Below, in pieces: positions 49,462-57,678 of a stretch of DNA of 64,000 nt. The position numbers and the translations under genes are program-made. Source of the DNA: Pseudomonas promysalinigenes (GTDB lineage: Bacteria > Pseudomonadota > Gammaproteobacteria > Pseudomonadales > Pseudomonadaceae); contig NZ_CP077094.1 of the NCBI RefSeq assembly GCF_014269025.2, positions 1-64,000 on the forward strand. The letters are read 5' to 3'. Position 1 is the stretch's first letter. Each line of letters starts with the position of its first letter. The notes beneath the pieces were generated by a model. It did not search any database, was not told the origin of the DNA, and saw only the letters and a program-made list of their open reading frames with translations.

Positions 49462-50979
49462 GTGAACATTACACAGTTGAAAGCGGCCCTGCCGCGTGAG
49501 TTGTTGGCGTCGGTGGTGGTCTTTCTGGTCGCCCTGCCGTTGTGCATGGGTATTGCGATCGCCTCTGGCATGCCGCCGGCCAAGGGCCTGATCACCGGCA
49601 TCATCGGCGGTATCGTAGTGGGCTTTCTGGCAGGTTCGCCGCTTCAGGTCAGTGGCCCGGCAGCAGGCCTGGCGGTGCTGGTGTTCGAGTTGGTGCGCCA
49701 GCACGGTATGGCCATGCTCGGGCCGATACTATTGCTCGCCGGTGTATTGCAGTTGCTGGCGGGGCGTTTGCGTTTGGGGTGCTGGTTCCGGGTCACCGCT
49801 CCGGCAGTGGTTTACGGCATGCTGGCCGGCATCGGCGTACTGATCGTGCTCTCACAAGTGCATGTGATGTTCGACACAGCGCCTCAGCCTTCAGGTCTGC
49901 AAAACCTATTGGAATTTCCCGCCACGCTGAGCGCTGCATTGCCGCTTGAAGCTGCAGGTTCCGGGTGGATGGCCGGTGCCCTGGGGCTGAGTACCATCTT
50001 GATCATGTGGGCGTGGGAGCGGATGCGGCCTCAGAAGTTACGCTTCGTGCCTGGTGCTTTGCTGGGCGTGGCGACGATGACCGCCATCGCGATGTGGCTG
50101 GCGCTGCCGGTCAATCGTGTGCAAGTGCCGGCAGACCTGTCCGAAGCCATCGACTGGATCCGCCCTGATGACCTGATGAAACTGGCTGACCCGACCCTGC
50201 TGGTCGCAGCCTTCGCCCTGGCCTTCATCGCCAGTGCCGAAACGCTGCTGTCGGCAGCAGCCGTCGATCGCATGCACAGTGGTCAGCGTTCGGACTTCGA
50301 TCGCGAGCTCTCGGCGCAGGGGGTTGGCAATATGCTCTGCGGGCTGCTGGGTGCCTTGCCGATGACCGGCGTGATCGTGCGCAGTTCTGCCAATGTGCAG
50401 GCCGGTGCGCAAAGCCGCGCTTCGGCCATCCTGCATGGCGTGTGGCTGTTGGCATTCGTGGTGGTTCTGAGCAGTGTGCTGCAGCAAATCCCCGTGGCCA
50501 GTCTGGCTGGCGTATTGGTGTACACGGGTATCAAGCTGGTCGATTTCAAAGCTCTGCGAGGCCTGCGTCGCTACGGCCGAATGCCGATGTTCACCTATGT
50601 GGCCACAGCCATGGCAATCATCTTTACCGACCTGTTGACCGGGGTGCTGTTGGGCTTCGCGCTTACCCTGTTGAAGCTGGCATTCAAGGCGGCGCGCCTG
50701 AAGATCAGCCTCGTTCAGCTTAAGACACAGGGCCATATGGAGCTGCGCCTGAGCGGGGCGGCGACGTTCCTCAAGGTTCCTGCGCTGACCCAGGTGCTCG
50801 ATAGCGTACCGGCCGGGAGCACCTTGCATGTACCGCTGAGCAACCTCAACTACATCGACCACTCTTGCCTGGAGCTGCTGGAGGACTGGAGCAAGACCAG
50901 CGGCAGCACCCTGCGCATCGAGCAGCGAGGGCTCAAGCGCAGAGTGGAAGGCCGCTTGCGCAGTGTTGCCGGTACCTAA
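49462..50979 (+). CDS. SulP-family anion transporter
   Basis: A 505-residue inner-membrane transporter with about 10-12 hydrophobic segments (first one ELLASVVVFLVALPLCMGIAIASG) and a short C-terminal STAS-like domain (about 420-505, with LSNLNYIDHSCLELLEDW). SulP proteins move sulfate, bicarbonate or other anions. The start is GTG at 49462, after AAGGAG. Its position right after a beta carbonic anhydrase favours bicarbonate as substrate, by inference. Its stop is 2 bases from the stop of the convergent unknown gene, with no terminator between. Confidence 0.85.
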   Translation: MNITQLKAALPRELLASVVVFLVALPLCMGIAIASGMPPAKGLITGIIGGIVVGFLAGSPLQVSGPAAGLAVLVFELVRQHGMAMLGPILLLAGVLQLLAGRLRLGCWFRVTAPAVVYGMLAGIGVLIVLSQVHVMFDTAPQPSGLQNLLEFPATLSAALPLEAAGSGWMAGALGLSTILIMWAWERMRPQKLRFVPGALLGVATMTAIAMWLALPVNRVQVPADLSEAIDWIRPDDLMKLADPTLLVAAFALAFIASAETLLSAAAVDRMHSGQRSDFDRELSAQGVGNMLCGLLGALPMTGVIVRSSANVQAGAQSRASAILHGVWLLAFVVVLSSVLQQIPVASLAGVLVYTGIKLVDFKALRGLRRYGRMPMFTYVATAMAIIFTDLLTGVLLGFALTLLKLAFKAARLKISLVQLKTQGHMELRLSGAATFLKVPALTQVLDSVPAGSTLHVPLSNLNYIDHSCLELLEDWSKTSGSTLRIEQRGLKRRVEGRLRSVAGT

Positions 50980-50981
50980 GG

Positions 50982-52064
50982 TCAGTTGCTGACCTCGGTC
51001 ATGTCTGGGGCACTCGGCCAGGTTCCGGTGAGGTTCACGGTGCGGGTGCCACCCAGCCATTGGCTGGCGGGGGTGTTCCACTTGATCGACTTACGGGTGT
51101 TGGAGCCGATGTTGATGAACTCGGCGGTCAGCACCATTTCGGTGGCGGTCAGCGGAATCTCTCCAAAGCTTGCCGAGCTTCCGCCGATGACGGTTCTGGA
51201 GTCTTCCACCGGGCCGGTAGGCGTCTTGTACGACAGCGTGACTTTGGTTGTGTAAGTGGTGAAGGCCGACGCCTTGCTGTTGACCAGAAGGTTTAGCACA
51301 CCCACCTTGCCCACCCAGCTTGGGATCAACACCCGGCCGCCTGCATACGAAGAAAAGGTATAGGCAATGGGCAGTGGATTGGTTGCCACCTCACCACTTC
51401 TGGCCGGCAGTGTATGGGTCTCGACCTCGCTGGAGTTGCTGGTGAACACGTAGCTGGCCTTGCCTTTGCCGCTGATGCCTTGCTCACCCAGCAGGCGGTT
51501 CAGGCCGCTTGCGCTGCCGGCAACGGTGAAGCTCGCTTTGCTCTTCTTGGCTACAGCGTTCAGGCCGCTGCTTGCGTAGATGACCGAGGTCACCACGCCA
51601 AAACCCTCGGAGATGCCGGCGCTGGTGGCCATGTTCATCTTGCGCGCCTGCTCCAGCAGCCAGTCGTACTGATCATCGAGCACGGTCAGATTGCTGATGG
51701 CATGCTCACCGGCGATCGCGAACTCCGACGTCATGGAGTTCTCCTTGTCGAAGGTCCATTCCAGCGCCGCCTCGGGCTTGACCTCGGCTCCGGTGCTCGG
51801 ATCGAGGATAGTCCCGCCTACATTGGCGTTGATGCTTTTGCACGTCACCCCCGTGGATTTGAAATCCCACTTGCGGCTTTGTTGGTTCTTGCTGATTTCG
51901 ACCCCAGGCAGGCAGTCTGCGACCAGCTTGAAATCGCCAGAGTCGGAATCGATGATGCCGACCGCACCCGGCTTGATGGCGGGGTTCAGGCCCCAGTTGC
52001 CCCAAATCGTCCGGTAGGTGCCGCGCAGCAAGTCTGTGTACATCCGGTTTCTTCTGATCGTCAT
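50982..52064 (-). CDS. Unrecognised protein, possibly a gasdermin-like pore former
   Basis: A 360-residue protein with no signal peptide. ATG 52064 is chosen because GAGG lies 8 bases before it. Read by eye, the N-terminal part (about 1-250) alternates strands and helices: PGAVGIIDSD, a helical stretch DQYDWLLEQARKM, then a paired-strand region (GFGVVTSVIYASSG, KASFTVAGSASG) and GKGKASYVFTSNSSEVETHTLP. That order resembles the pore-forming domain of gasdermins, where TWQTLLHERHL, VYVVTEVLQTQKEVEV and the following strands have the same arrangement. The last 110 residues form a separate beta-rich domain. Cysteines are C51 and C75; no N-terminal Cys like the palmitoylated one of bacterial gasdermins. 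No protease neighbour. The gene stands between SulP and a conserved hypothetical. The family assignment is a hypothesis. Confidence 0.3.
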   Translation of the reverse strand: MTIRRNRMYTDLLRGTYRTIWGNWGLNPAIKPGAVGIIDSDSGDFKLVADCLPGVEISKNQQSRKWDFKSTGVTCKSINANVGGTILDPSTGAEVKPEAALEWTFDKENSMTSEFAIAGEHAISNLTVLDDQYDWLLEQARKMNMATSAGISEGFGVVTSVIYASSGLNAVAKKSKASFTVAGSASGLNRLLGEQGISGKGKASYVFTSNSSEVETHTLPARSGEVATNPLPIAYTFSSYAGGRVLIPSWVGKVGVLNLLVNSKASAFTTYTTKVTLSYKTPTGPVEDSRTVIGGSSASFGEIPLTATEMVLTAEFINIGSNTRKSIKWNTPASQWLGGTRTVNLTGTWPSAPDMTEVSN

Positions 52065-52087
52065 TGTCATCACCTCGGAATGAAATA

Positions 52088-52105
52088 GGCCGCCCTGAGG
52101 CGGCC
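52088..52105 (-). terminator. GC hairpin between two minus-strand genes
   Basis: GGCCGCC and GGCGGCC form a perfect 7-base stem with a 4-base loop, followed on the minus strand by TATTT. It lies about 65 bases after the stop of the conserved hypothetical and 24 bases before the start of the 360-residue protein, so it would separate their transcripts. Confidence 0.55.
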
Positions 52106-52170
52106 GGATGACAGTAAGGATCGAAGGCGGTAGTCAGCAGCAGGAGCGCTTTCCCTAATCGCCTGGCCGT

Positions 52171-52815
52171 TCAGGCACTGGCCTGGCCGAGTTCAACGTT
52201 CAGCTGACGCGACAGGCACGGCCAGCGCTTCCAGGCCTGGCCTGTCTGCGGGCTGCTTAGGGCTTCACGGTAGGCCTCTACCGACTCAGCGGCGAAGCTT
52301 TCGTCGTCGAGCATTTCGTCCACTGAATGATGCACCACTTCATCCAGCTGGTTGGCGAAGGTTTCACCGATCAATTGGTGGGCTATAAGGTTGGCGACCG
52401 TTGTATCGACAGGAATCAGCGGCTGCTGGAAGTGACGGATGTACAGGTCGTTGACCTCTTCGACCAGGCGGTGGGCCAAATAAGCTTCATCGAGCAGGCA
52501 ATCGAGCCCTACATGCCCCTGCATCAGGCAAGGGGGTTGCAGGAAGTATGCCTCTGCAATTTTCAGCACCGGCTTGATCTGCGATTCGATGCCGGCCTCG
52601 AGCGCCACAGTGTGGGCGGCTTCCAGTAGTTCAGGTACTTGATCGATGTATGCGCTGACGAAACGCGCCAAGGTACCCTGCGCGTCCTGCTCAGGTAGTT
52701 GGATCGAGGGGTGCAGGTGGGGCAGTTGCAGCTCGAGACGCGCTTTCAGCTGGCCGGTGCGGCCTTCATGATCGTGGGCTTGGCTTATTTGCTCGCGTAC
52801 AGCGGCGATGTTCAT
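52171..52815 (-). CDS. Conserved Pseudomonas hypothetical protein (PA0104-like)
   Basis: A 214-residue cytoplasmic protein with no signal peptide or membrane segment. The ATG 52815 (MNIAAVREQISQAHDH) follows GGAG by 5 bases. It looks wholly alpha-helical and acidic, with repeated His and Glu (LVEEVNDLYIRHF, LDEVVHHSVDEMLDD). The gene sits between the SulP and coxB genes, as PA0104 does in P. aeruginosa, so it is probably orthologous. The function is unknown. It is divergent from the cox operon. Confidence 0.7.
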   Translation of the reverse strand: MNIAAVREQISQAHDHEGRTGQLKARLELQLPHLHPSIQLPEQDAQGTLARFVSAYIDQVPELLEAAHTVALEAGIESQIKPVLKIAEAYFLQPPCLMQGHVGLDCLLDEAYLAHRLVEEVNDLYIRHFQQPLIPVDTTVANLIAHQLIGETFANQLDEVVHHSVDEMLDDESFAAESVEAYREALSSPQTGQAWKRWPCLSRQLNVELGQASA

Positions 52816-53183
52816 GACAACTCCAGGGACAAAACGTTTCATACGGAAGACAGTAAATTAGCTCGGTATACAGAATACCTAAGACGCATTTGTTATAAAA
52901 TTCGCAAACGTGTGCGCTCTCAGGCATATAGCACCCTTTCTATACTCCCATAGCCCCTCAAACTCGGGCTTTTGCGCGATTCATGGTGTTTGGTGAAGTT
53001 CATTTCATGGGCGCCGTTGCGGGGCGTTGCCTGCTGTCTATACTCCCGTTGAACGTGATTCGTTGATGAGGCCCGACTGCTTTTGCAGGGGCTCGGTCGT
53101 CGAAGTCAGGCAGTCTTGACCGCCGTTCCCTCTTGCCGCAGGCCACGCCTCCGGGACAACAAGAACGAGAAGGGGAACCCGCA
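52816..53183. promoter_or_regulatory. cox operon upstream region with two CTATACT -10 elements
   Basis: A 368-base gene-free region. TCTATACTCCC occurs twice on the plus strand, at 52939-52949 and 53037-53047, 98 bases apart. Each contains CTATACT, the preferred -10 sequence of sigmaS (RpoS). The left part is AT-rich (about 52845-52915). RpoS control of the aa3 oxidase genes is reported in P. aeruginosa. No transcription start is known here. Confidence 0.55.
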
Positions 53184-54311
53184 ATGATGCGACATCCACC
53201 TGTCTGGATGGGCCTGCTGTTGTGGTCGGTTCTAGGTCAGGCCAGTGCTGCCTGGACCGTGAACATGCACCCAGGGGCGACGGACGTTTCCAACGCCGTG
53301 TTCGACCTGCACATGACCATCTTCTGGATCTGCGTGATCATTGGCATCGTGGTGTTCGGTGCGATGTTCTGGTCCATGGTCGTGCATCGTCGTTCCACGG
53401 GTCAGCAGCCGGCGCATTTTCACGAGCACACTTGGGTAGAAATTCTCTGGACCGTGGTCCCTTTCCTGATTCTGGTCGCGATGGCTATTCCAGCGACCAA
53501 GACCCTGATCGACATCTACGACGCCAGTGAATCGGACATCGACATCCAGGTCACCGGCTACCAGTGGAAGTGGCATTACAAGTACCTGGGCCAGGATGTG
53601 GAGTTTTTCAGCAACCTGGCCACCCCCGCCGAACAGATTCATAACCAGGCCCCCAAGGACGAGCACTATCTGCTGGAAGTGGACCAGCCACTGGTGCTGC
53701 CGGTCGGCGCCAAGGTGCGCTTTCTTGTGACGGCAGCTGACGTTATTCATTCCTGGTGGGTGCCGGCCTTTGCGGTCAAACGCGATGCCATCCCAGGGTT
53801 CGTCAACGAAGCTTGGACCCGTATCGAAAAGCCCGGTATCTACCGCGGCCAGTGCACCGAACTGTGTGGCAAGGACCACGGCTTCATGCCTGTGGTGGTC
53901 GAGGTCAAGTCCCAGGCCGATTACGACACCTGGCTCGGCGAGCGCAAGGCCGAGGCCGCCAAGCTCAAGGAGCTGACCAGCAAGGAGTGGACGCTGGACG
54001 AGCTGGTCGAGCGCGGCGACAAGGTCTACCACACCACCTGCGTGGCTTGCCACCAGGCCGAAGGTCAGGGCCTGCCCCCGATGTTCCCGGCGCTCAAAGG
54101 CTCGAAAGTCGCGACCGGGCCCAAGGAAGAACACCTGAGCGTGGTATTCCACGGCCGTCCAGGCACGGCGATGGCCGCGTTCGGCAAGCAGTTGTCGGAA
54201 GTCGACATCGCCGCTGTGGTGACTTACGAACGCAACGCCTGGGGTAACAACAAGGGCGACATGGTCACGCCGAAGGACGTGCTCGCGCTCAAGCAGGCAG
54301 AAGCCAAGTGA
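53184..54311 (+). CDS. coxB: Cytochrome c oxidase subunit II with fused cytochrome c (caa3)
   Basis: Receives electrons from cytochrome c via CuA. The ATG 53184 (MMRHPPVWMG) follows AAGGGGAA and gives 375 residues, with a signal peptide and two membrane helices near the N-terminus. The CuA site is C224, C228, H232 and M235 (CTELCGKDHGFM). A C-terminal c-type heme domain has C286VAC289H290, so this is a caa3-type enzyme. First gene of the cox operon; coxA follows 43 bases later. Confidence 0.96.
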   Translation: MMRHPPVWMGLLLWSVLGQASAAWTVNMHPGATDVSNAVFDLHMTIFWICVIIGIVVFGAMFWSMVVHRRSTGQQPAHFHEHTWVEILWTVVPFLILVAMAIPATKTLIDIYDASESDIDIQVTGYQWKWHYKYLGQDVEFFSNLATPAEQIHNQAPKDEHYLLEVDQPLVLPVGAKVRFLVTAADVIHSWWVPAFAVKRDAIPGFVNEAWTRIEKPGIYRGQCTELCGKDHGFMPVVVEVKSQADYDTWLGERKAEAAKLKELTSKEWTLDELVERGDKVYHTTCVACHQAEGQGLPPMFPALKGSKVATGPKEEHLSVVFHGRPGTAMAAFGKQLSEVDIAAVVTYERNAWGNNKGDMVTPKDVLALKQAEAK

Positions 54312-54354
54312 ACCGGGTTTTGCGCGGCAATCAGCGGATTGCAGGAGACAGAAC

Positions 54355-55944
54355 ATGAGTGCAGTGATCGACGACCACGGCCACGGCCATGAACACGCCC
54401 ACGGCCCCGCCAAAGGGCTGATGCGCTGGGTGCTGACCACCAATCACAAGGACATCGGCACGATGTACCTGTGGTTCGCTTTCATGATGTTCCTGCTCGG
54501 CGGCTCGTTCGCCATGGTCATCCGTGCCGAGCTGTTCCAGCCTGGGCTGCAGATCGTGGAGCCGGCGTTCTTCAACCAGATGACCACCATGCACGGCCTG
54601 ATCATGGTGTTCGGCGCGGTGATGCCGGCCTTCGTCGGCCTGGCCAACTGGATGATTCCGCTGATGATCGGCGCACCCGACATGGCCCTGCCGAGGATGA
54701 ACAATTTCAGCTTCTGGTTACTGCCGGCGGCCTTTCTGTTGCTGGTGTCCACCCTGTTCACCCCAGGCGGCGGGCCCAATTTCGGCTGGACCTTTTATGC
54801 CCCGTTATCGACCACCTATGCGCCAGCCAGCGTCACCTTCTTCATCTTCGCCATCCACCTGATGGGCATCAGTTCGATCATGGGCGCGATCAACGTGATC
54901 GCCACCATCCTCAATTTGCGCGCGCCTGGCATGACCCTAATGAAGATGCCGCTGTTCGTCTGGACCTGGCTGATCACCGCATTCCTGCTGATTGCCGTGA
55001 TGCCGGTGCTGGCGGGCGTGGTGACCATGATGCTGATGGACATCCACTTCGGCACCAGCTTCTTCAGCGCCGCCGGTGGCGGTGATCCGGTGCTGTTCCA
55101 ACACGTGTTCTGGTTCTTCGGTCACCCCGAGGTCTACATCATGATCCTGCCGGCGTTCGGCGCGGTCAGTTCGATCATCCCGGCGTTTTCGCGCAAACCG
55201 CTGTTCGGCTACACCTCCATGGTGTATGCCACGGGCGCCATTGCCTTCCTGTCGTTCATCGTTTGGGCCCACCACATGTTCGTGGTCGGCATCCCGGTGG
55301 TCGGCGAGTTGTTCTTCATGTACGCCACCATGCTCATCGCCGTGCCAACCGGGGTGAAGGTATTCAACTGGGTCAGCACCATGTGGGAAGGCTCGCTGAC
55401 CTTCGAAACGCCGATGCTGTTCGCCATCGCCTTTGTCATCCTGTTCACCATCGGTGGTTTCTCCGGCTTGATGCTGGCCATCGCCCCGGCGGACTTCCAG
55501 TACCACGACACCTATTTCGTGGTGGCGCACTTCCATTATGTGCTGGTGCCCGGTGCAATCTTCGGCATCTTTGCCTCGGCCTACTACTGGCTGCCGAAAT
55601 GGACCGGCCATATGTACGATGAAACCCTTGGCAAGCTGCACTTCTGGTTGTCGTTCGTCGGTATGAACATGGCCTTTTTCCCCATGCACTTCGTGGGGCT
55701 GGCCGGTATGCCGCGGCGTATTCCCGATTACAACCTGCAATTCGCCGACTTCAACATGGTTTCGTCGATCGGTGCCTTCCTGTTTGGCACCACCCAAATC
55801 TTCTTCCTGTTCATCGTCATCAAGTGCATCCGCGGTGGAGCACCTGCCCCGGCCAAGCCTTGGGATGGCGCCGAGGGGCTTGAATGGTCGATCCCCTCGC
55901 CTGCGCCTTATCACACCTTCCAGACACCACCGCACGTGAAATAG
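54355..55944 (+). CDS. coxA: Cytochrome c oxidase subunit I
   Basis: Catalytic subunit with heme a, heme a3 and CuB in 12 membrane helices. The 529 residues include the N-terminal His-rich stretch (DDHGHGHEHAHGPAKG), the first heme a His in TTMHGLIMVFG, WFFGHPEVYIMILPAFG (CuB His and D-pathway Glu), IVWAHHMFVVG (CuB His pair) and AHFHYVLVPGA (heme His). Follows coxB. Confidence 0.97.
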   Translation: MSAVIDDHGHGHEHAHGPAKGLMRWVLTTNHKDIGTMYLWFAFMMFLLGGSFAMVIRAELFQPGLQIVEPAFFNQMTTMHGLIMVFGAVMPAFVGLANWMIPLMIGAPDMALPRMNNFSFWLLPAAFLLLVSTLFTPGGGPNFGWTFYAPLSTTYAPASVTFFIFAIHLMGISSIMGAINVIATILNLRAPGMTLMKMPLFVWTWLITAFLLIAVMPVLAGVVTMMLMDIHFGTSFFSAAGGGDPVLFQHVFWFFGHPEVYIMILPAFGAVSSIIPAFSRKPLFGYTSMVYATGAIAFLSFIVWAHHMFVVGIPVVGELFFMYATMLIAVPTGVKVFNWVSTMWEGSLTFETPMLFAIAFVILFTIGGFSGLMLAIAPADFQYHDTYFVVAHFHYVLVPGAIFGIFASAYYWLPKWTGHMYDETLGKLHFWLSFVGMNMAFFPMHFVGLAGMPRRIPDYNLQFADFNMVSSIGAFLFGTTQIFFLFIVIKCIRGGAPAPAKPWDGAEGLEWSIPSPAPYHTFQTPPHVK

Positions 55945-55954
55945 GAGCGCTGTG

Positions 55955-56521
55955 ATGAACAGCCCGTCGCTCAAACGCTTGGTCACGCGCCTGCTGATGC
56001 TGACGGTTGTGATGTTCGCCTTTGGTTTTGCCTTGGTGCCGATCTACGACGTGATGTGCAAGTCGTTCGGCATCAATGGCAAGACCGGCGGGCAGTACGA
56101 GGGCAGCCAGGTCAGCGACCCGACGCGTTCGGTGAGGGTGCAGTTCATGTCCACCAACGCCAGCGACATGGTCTGGGACTTCTACTCCACCGCCGACCAA
56201 CTCGAGGTCAACCCTGGCGCGGTGAACCAGATGATCTTCATTGCGCACAACCCGACCGACCGGCCCATGAGTGCGCAAGCGATACCCAGTATCACCCCAG
56301 CCGAGGCCGCGGCGTATTTCCACAAGACCGAGTGCTTCTGCTTCACCCAGCAGGTGCTGCAGCCGGGCGAGCGCATCGAGATGCCCGTGCGCTTCATCGT
56401 CGACCGCGACCTGCCGGCCAGCGTGAAGCACCTGACACTGGCCTACACCTTGTTCGACATCACTGCGCGTCACCCGCCGGTCGCCCATGCCGCGGTACAG
56501 GACGTTCAGGGCGCCCGCTGA
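55955..56521 (+). CDS. ctaG: Cytochrome c oxidase assembly protein CtaG/Cox11
   Basis: Membrane-anchored copper chaperone that delivers Cu to the CuB site of subunit I. The ATG 55955 (MNSPSLKRLVTRLL) follows GGAG by 7 bases and gives 188 residues; a GTG just before is in frame. One N-terminal membrane helix is followed by the periplasmic domain with the Cu-binding CFCFTQQ motif. It lies between coxA and coxC, as usual. Confidence 0.94.
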   Translation: MNSPSLKRLVTRLLMLTVVMFAFGFALVPIYDVMCKSFGINGKTGGQYEGSQVSDPTRSVRVQFMSTNASDMVWDFYSTADQLEVNPGAVNQMIFIAHNPTDRPMSAQAIPSITPAEAAAYFHKTECFCFTQQVLQPGERIEMPVRFIVDRDLPASVKHLTLAYTLFDITARHPPVAHAAVQDVQGAR

Positions 56522-56537
56522 GGGAAGGAGAACAGCA

Positions 56538-57425
56538 ATGGCAAGTCATGAGCATTACTACGTTCCGGCACAGAGCAAATGGCCGATCATCGCCACCATC
56601 GGTCTATTCATTACGGTGTTTGGCCTGGGCACCTGGTTCAACGACCTGAAGGCTGGCCACCCTTCTTCACACGGGCCGCTGATCTTCTTTATAGGTGGGC
56701 TGTTCTTGGCCTATATGCTGTTTGGCTGGTTCGGCGCCGTGGTGCGCGAAAGCCGCGCCGGGTTGTATAGCCCGCAACTGGATCGCTCGTTCCGTTGGGG
56801 CATGAGCTGGTTCATTTTCTCGGAAGTGATGTTCTTCATGGCCTTTTTCGGCGTGCTGTTCTATGTGCGCGTGCTGGCCGGGCCATGGCTGGGCGGCGAA
56901 GGGCACAAGGGCATTAGCCACATGCTCTGGCCAAGTTTCGAATTTGCCTGGCCCTTGCTGAACACACCGGACCCAAAGTTGTTTCCACCGCCTAAGGAAG
57001 TGATCAACCCGTGGCACTTGCCACTGATCAACACCATCTTGCTGGTCAGCTCCAGCGTGACCATCACCCTCGCCCACCATGCGCTGCGCCGATGCCACCG
57101 CGGTGCGCTGAAACTCTGGATGGCACTGACCATTGTGCTGGGGCTGTGCTTCATCGCGCTGCAGGCTTACGAGTATCACGAGGCCTACACCCAGCTGGGG
57201 CTGACGCTGGGTTCAGGGATTTATGGCGCGACCTTCTTCATGCTCACAGGCTTTCACGGTGCCCATGTGACCCTGGGCACGATCATCCTGATCGTGATGT
57301 TCGTGCGCATCCTGCGTGGCCACTTCAACCCTGACAAACATTTTGGTTTCGAGGCGGCGAGCTGGTACTGGCACTTCGTTGATGTGGTGTGGGTCGGGCT
57401 TTTCATCTTCGTCTACGTGCTTTGA
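56538..57425 (+). CDS. coxC: Cytochrome c oxidase subunit III
   Basis: Seven-helix membrane subunit that supports proton uptake and stability of subunit I. The ATG 56538 (MASHEHYYVPAQSKWP) follows GGAAGGAG and gives 295 residues. Family segments include FFMAFFGVLFYVRVLAGPW, TGFHGAHVTLGTI and SWYWHFVDVVWVGLFIFVYVL at the C-terminus. Its stop directly abuts the stop of the small convergent gene. Confidence 0.96.
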   Translation: MASHEHYYVPAQSKWPIIATIGLFITVFGLGTWFNDLKAGHPSSHGPLIFFIGGLFLAYMLFGWFGAVVRESRAGLYSPQLDRSFRWGMSWFIFSEVMFFMAFFGVLFYVRVLAGPWLGGEGHKGISHMLWPSFEFAWPLLNTPDPKLFPPPKEVINPWHLPLINTILLVSSSVTITLAHHALRRCHRGALKLWMALTIVLGLCFIALQAYEYHEAYTQLGLTLGSGIYGATFFMLTGFHGAHVTLGTIILIVMFVRILRGHFNPDKHFGFEAASWYWHFVDVVWVGLFIFVYVL

Positions 57426-57629
57426 TCAGAACGGTGCATGTGACACCAACTGGCCACTGATCAAGCCCCAAGCGACCAGGCCGATGGTCAGGGCCGCCAG
57501 GGTCACTCGCACGGTCAGGGCTTTGAGCAGGCGGGTCGAGTGGTCATCGTCCTTGACCAGAAACACCAGGCCACTGAACAGGCTGGCGATCGTGGCCAGC
57601 AGCAGCAGGACTATCGCGGCCTTGAGCAT
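57426..57629 (-). CDS. DUF2909 family twin-transmembrane protein
   Basis: A 67-residue protein on the strand opposite to the cox genes. The ATG 57629 (MLKAAIVLLLLATIASLF) gives two hydrophobic helices separated by a charged loop (VKDDDHSTRLLKALTVR), matching the DUF2909 proteins found in the cox clusters of pseudomonads (PA0109-like). Role unknown; probably oxidase-linked by context. Confidence 0.8.
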   Translation of the reverse strand: MLKAAIVLLLLATIASLFSGLVFLVKDDDHSTRLLKALTVRVTLAALTIGLVAWGLISGQLVSHAPF

Positions 57630-57678
57630 GGCGCTTCTCCGGGGGGTGCGGTATGTGGACAAGTATAGCGAGGCGTCG

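Noticed and set aside
53232..54443. 403-codon frame antisense to coxB
   Set aside because: Antisense shadow; the plus-strand CuA and heme c motifs are unambiguous.
54937..55986. 349-codon frame antisense to coxA
   Set aside because: His/Asp-rich antisense shadow of a certain membrane protein gene.
57316..57627. N-terminal extension of the SURF1 frame
   Set aside because: It runs through the coxC 3' end and the DUF2909 gene; SURF1 proteins start close to the first membrane helix.
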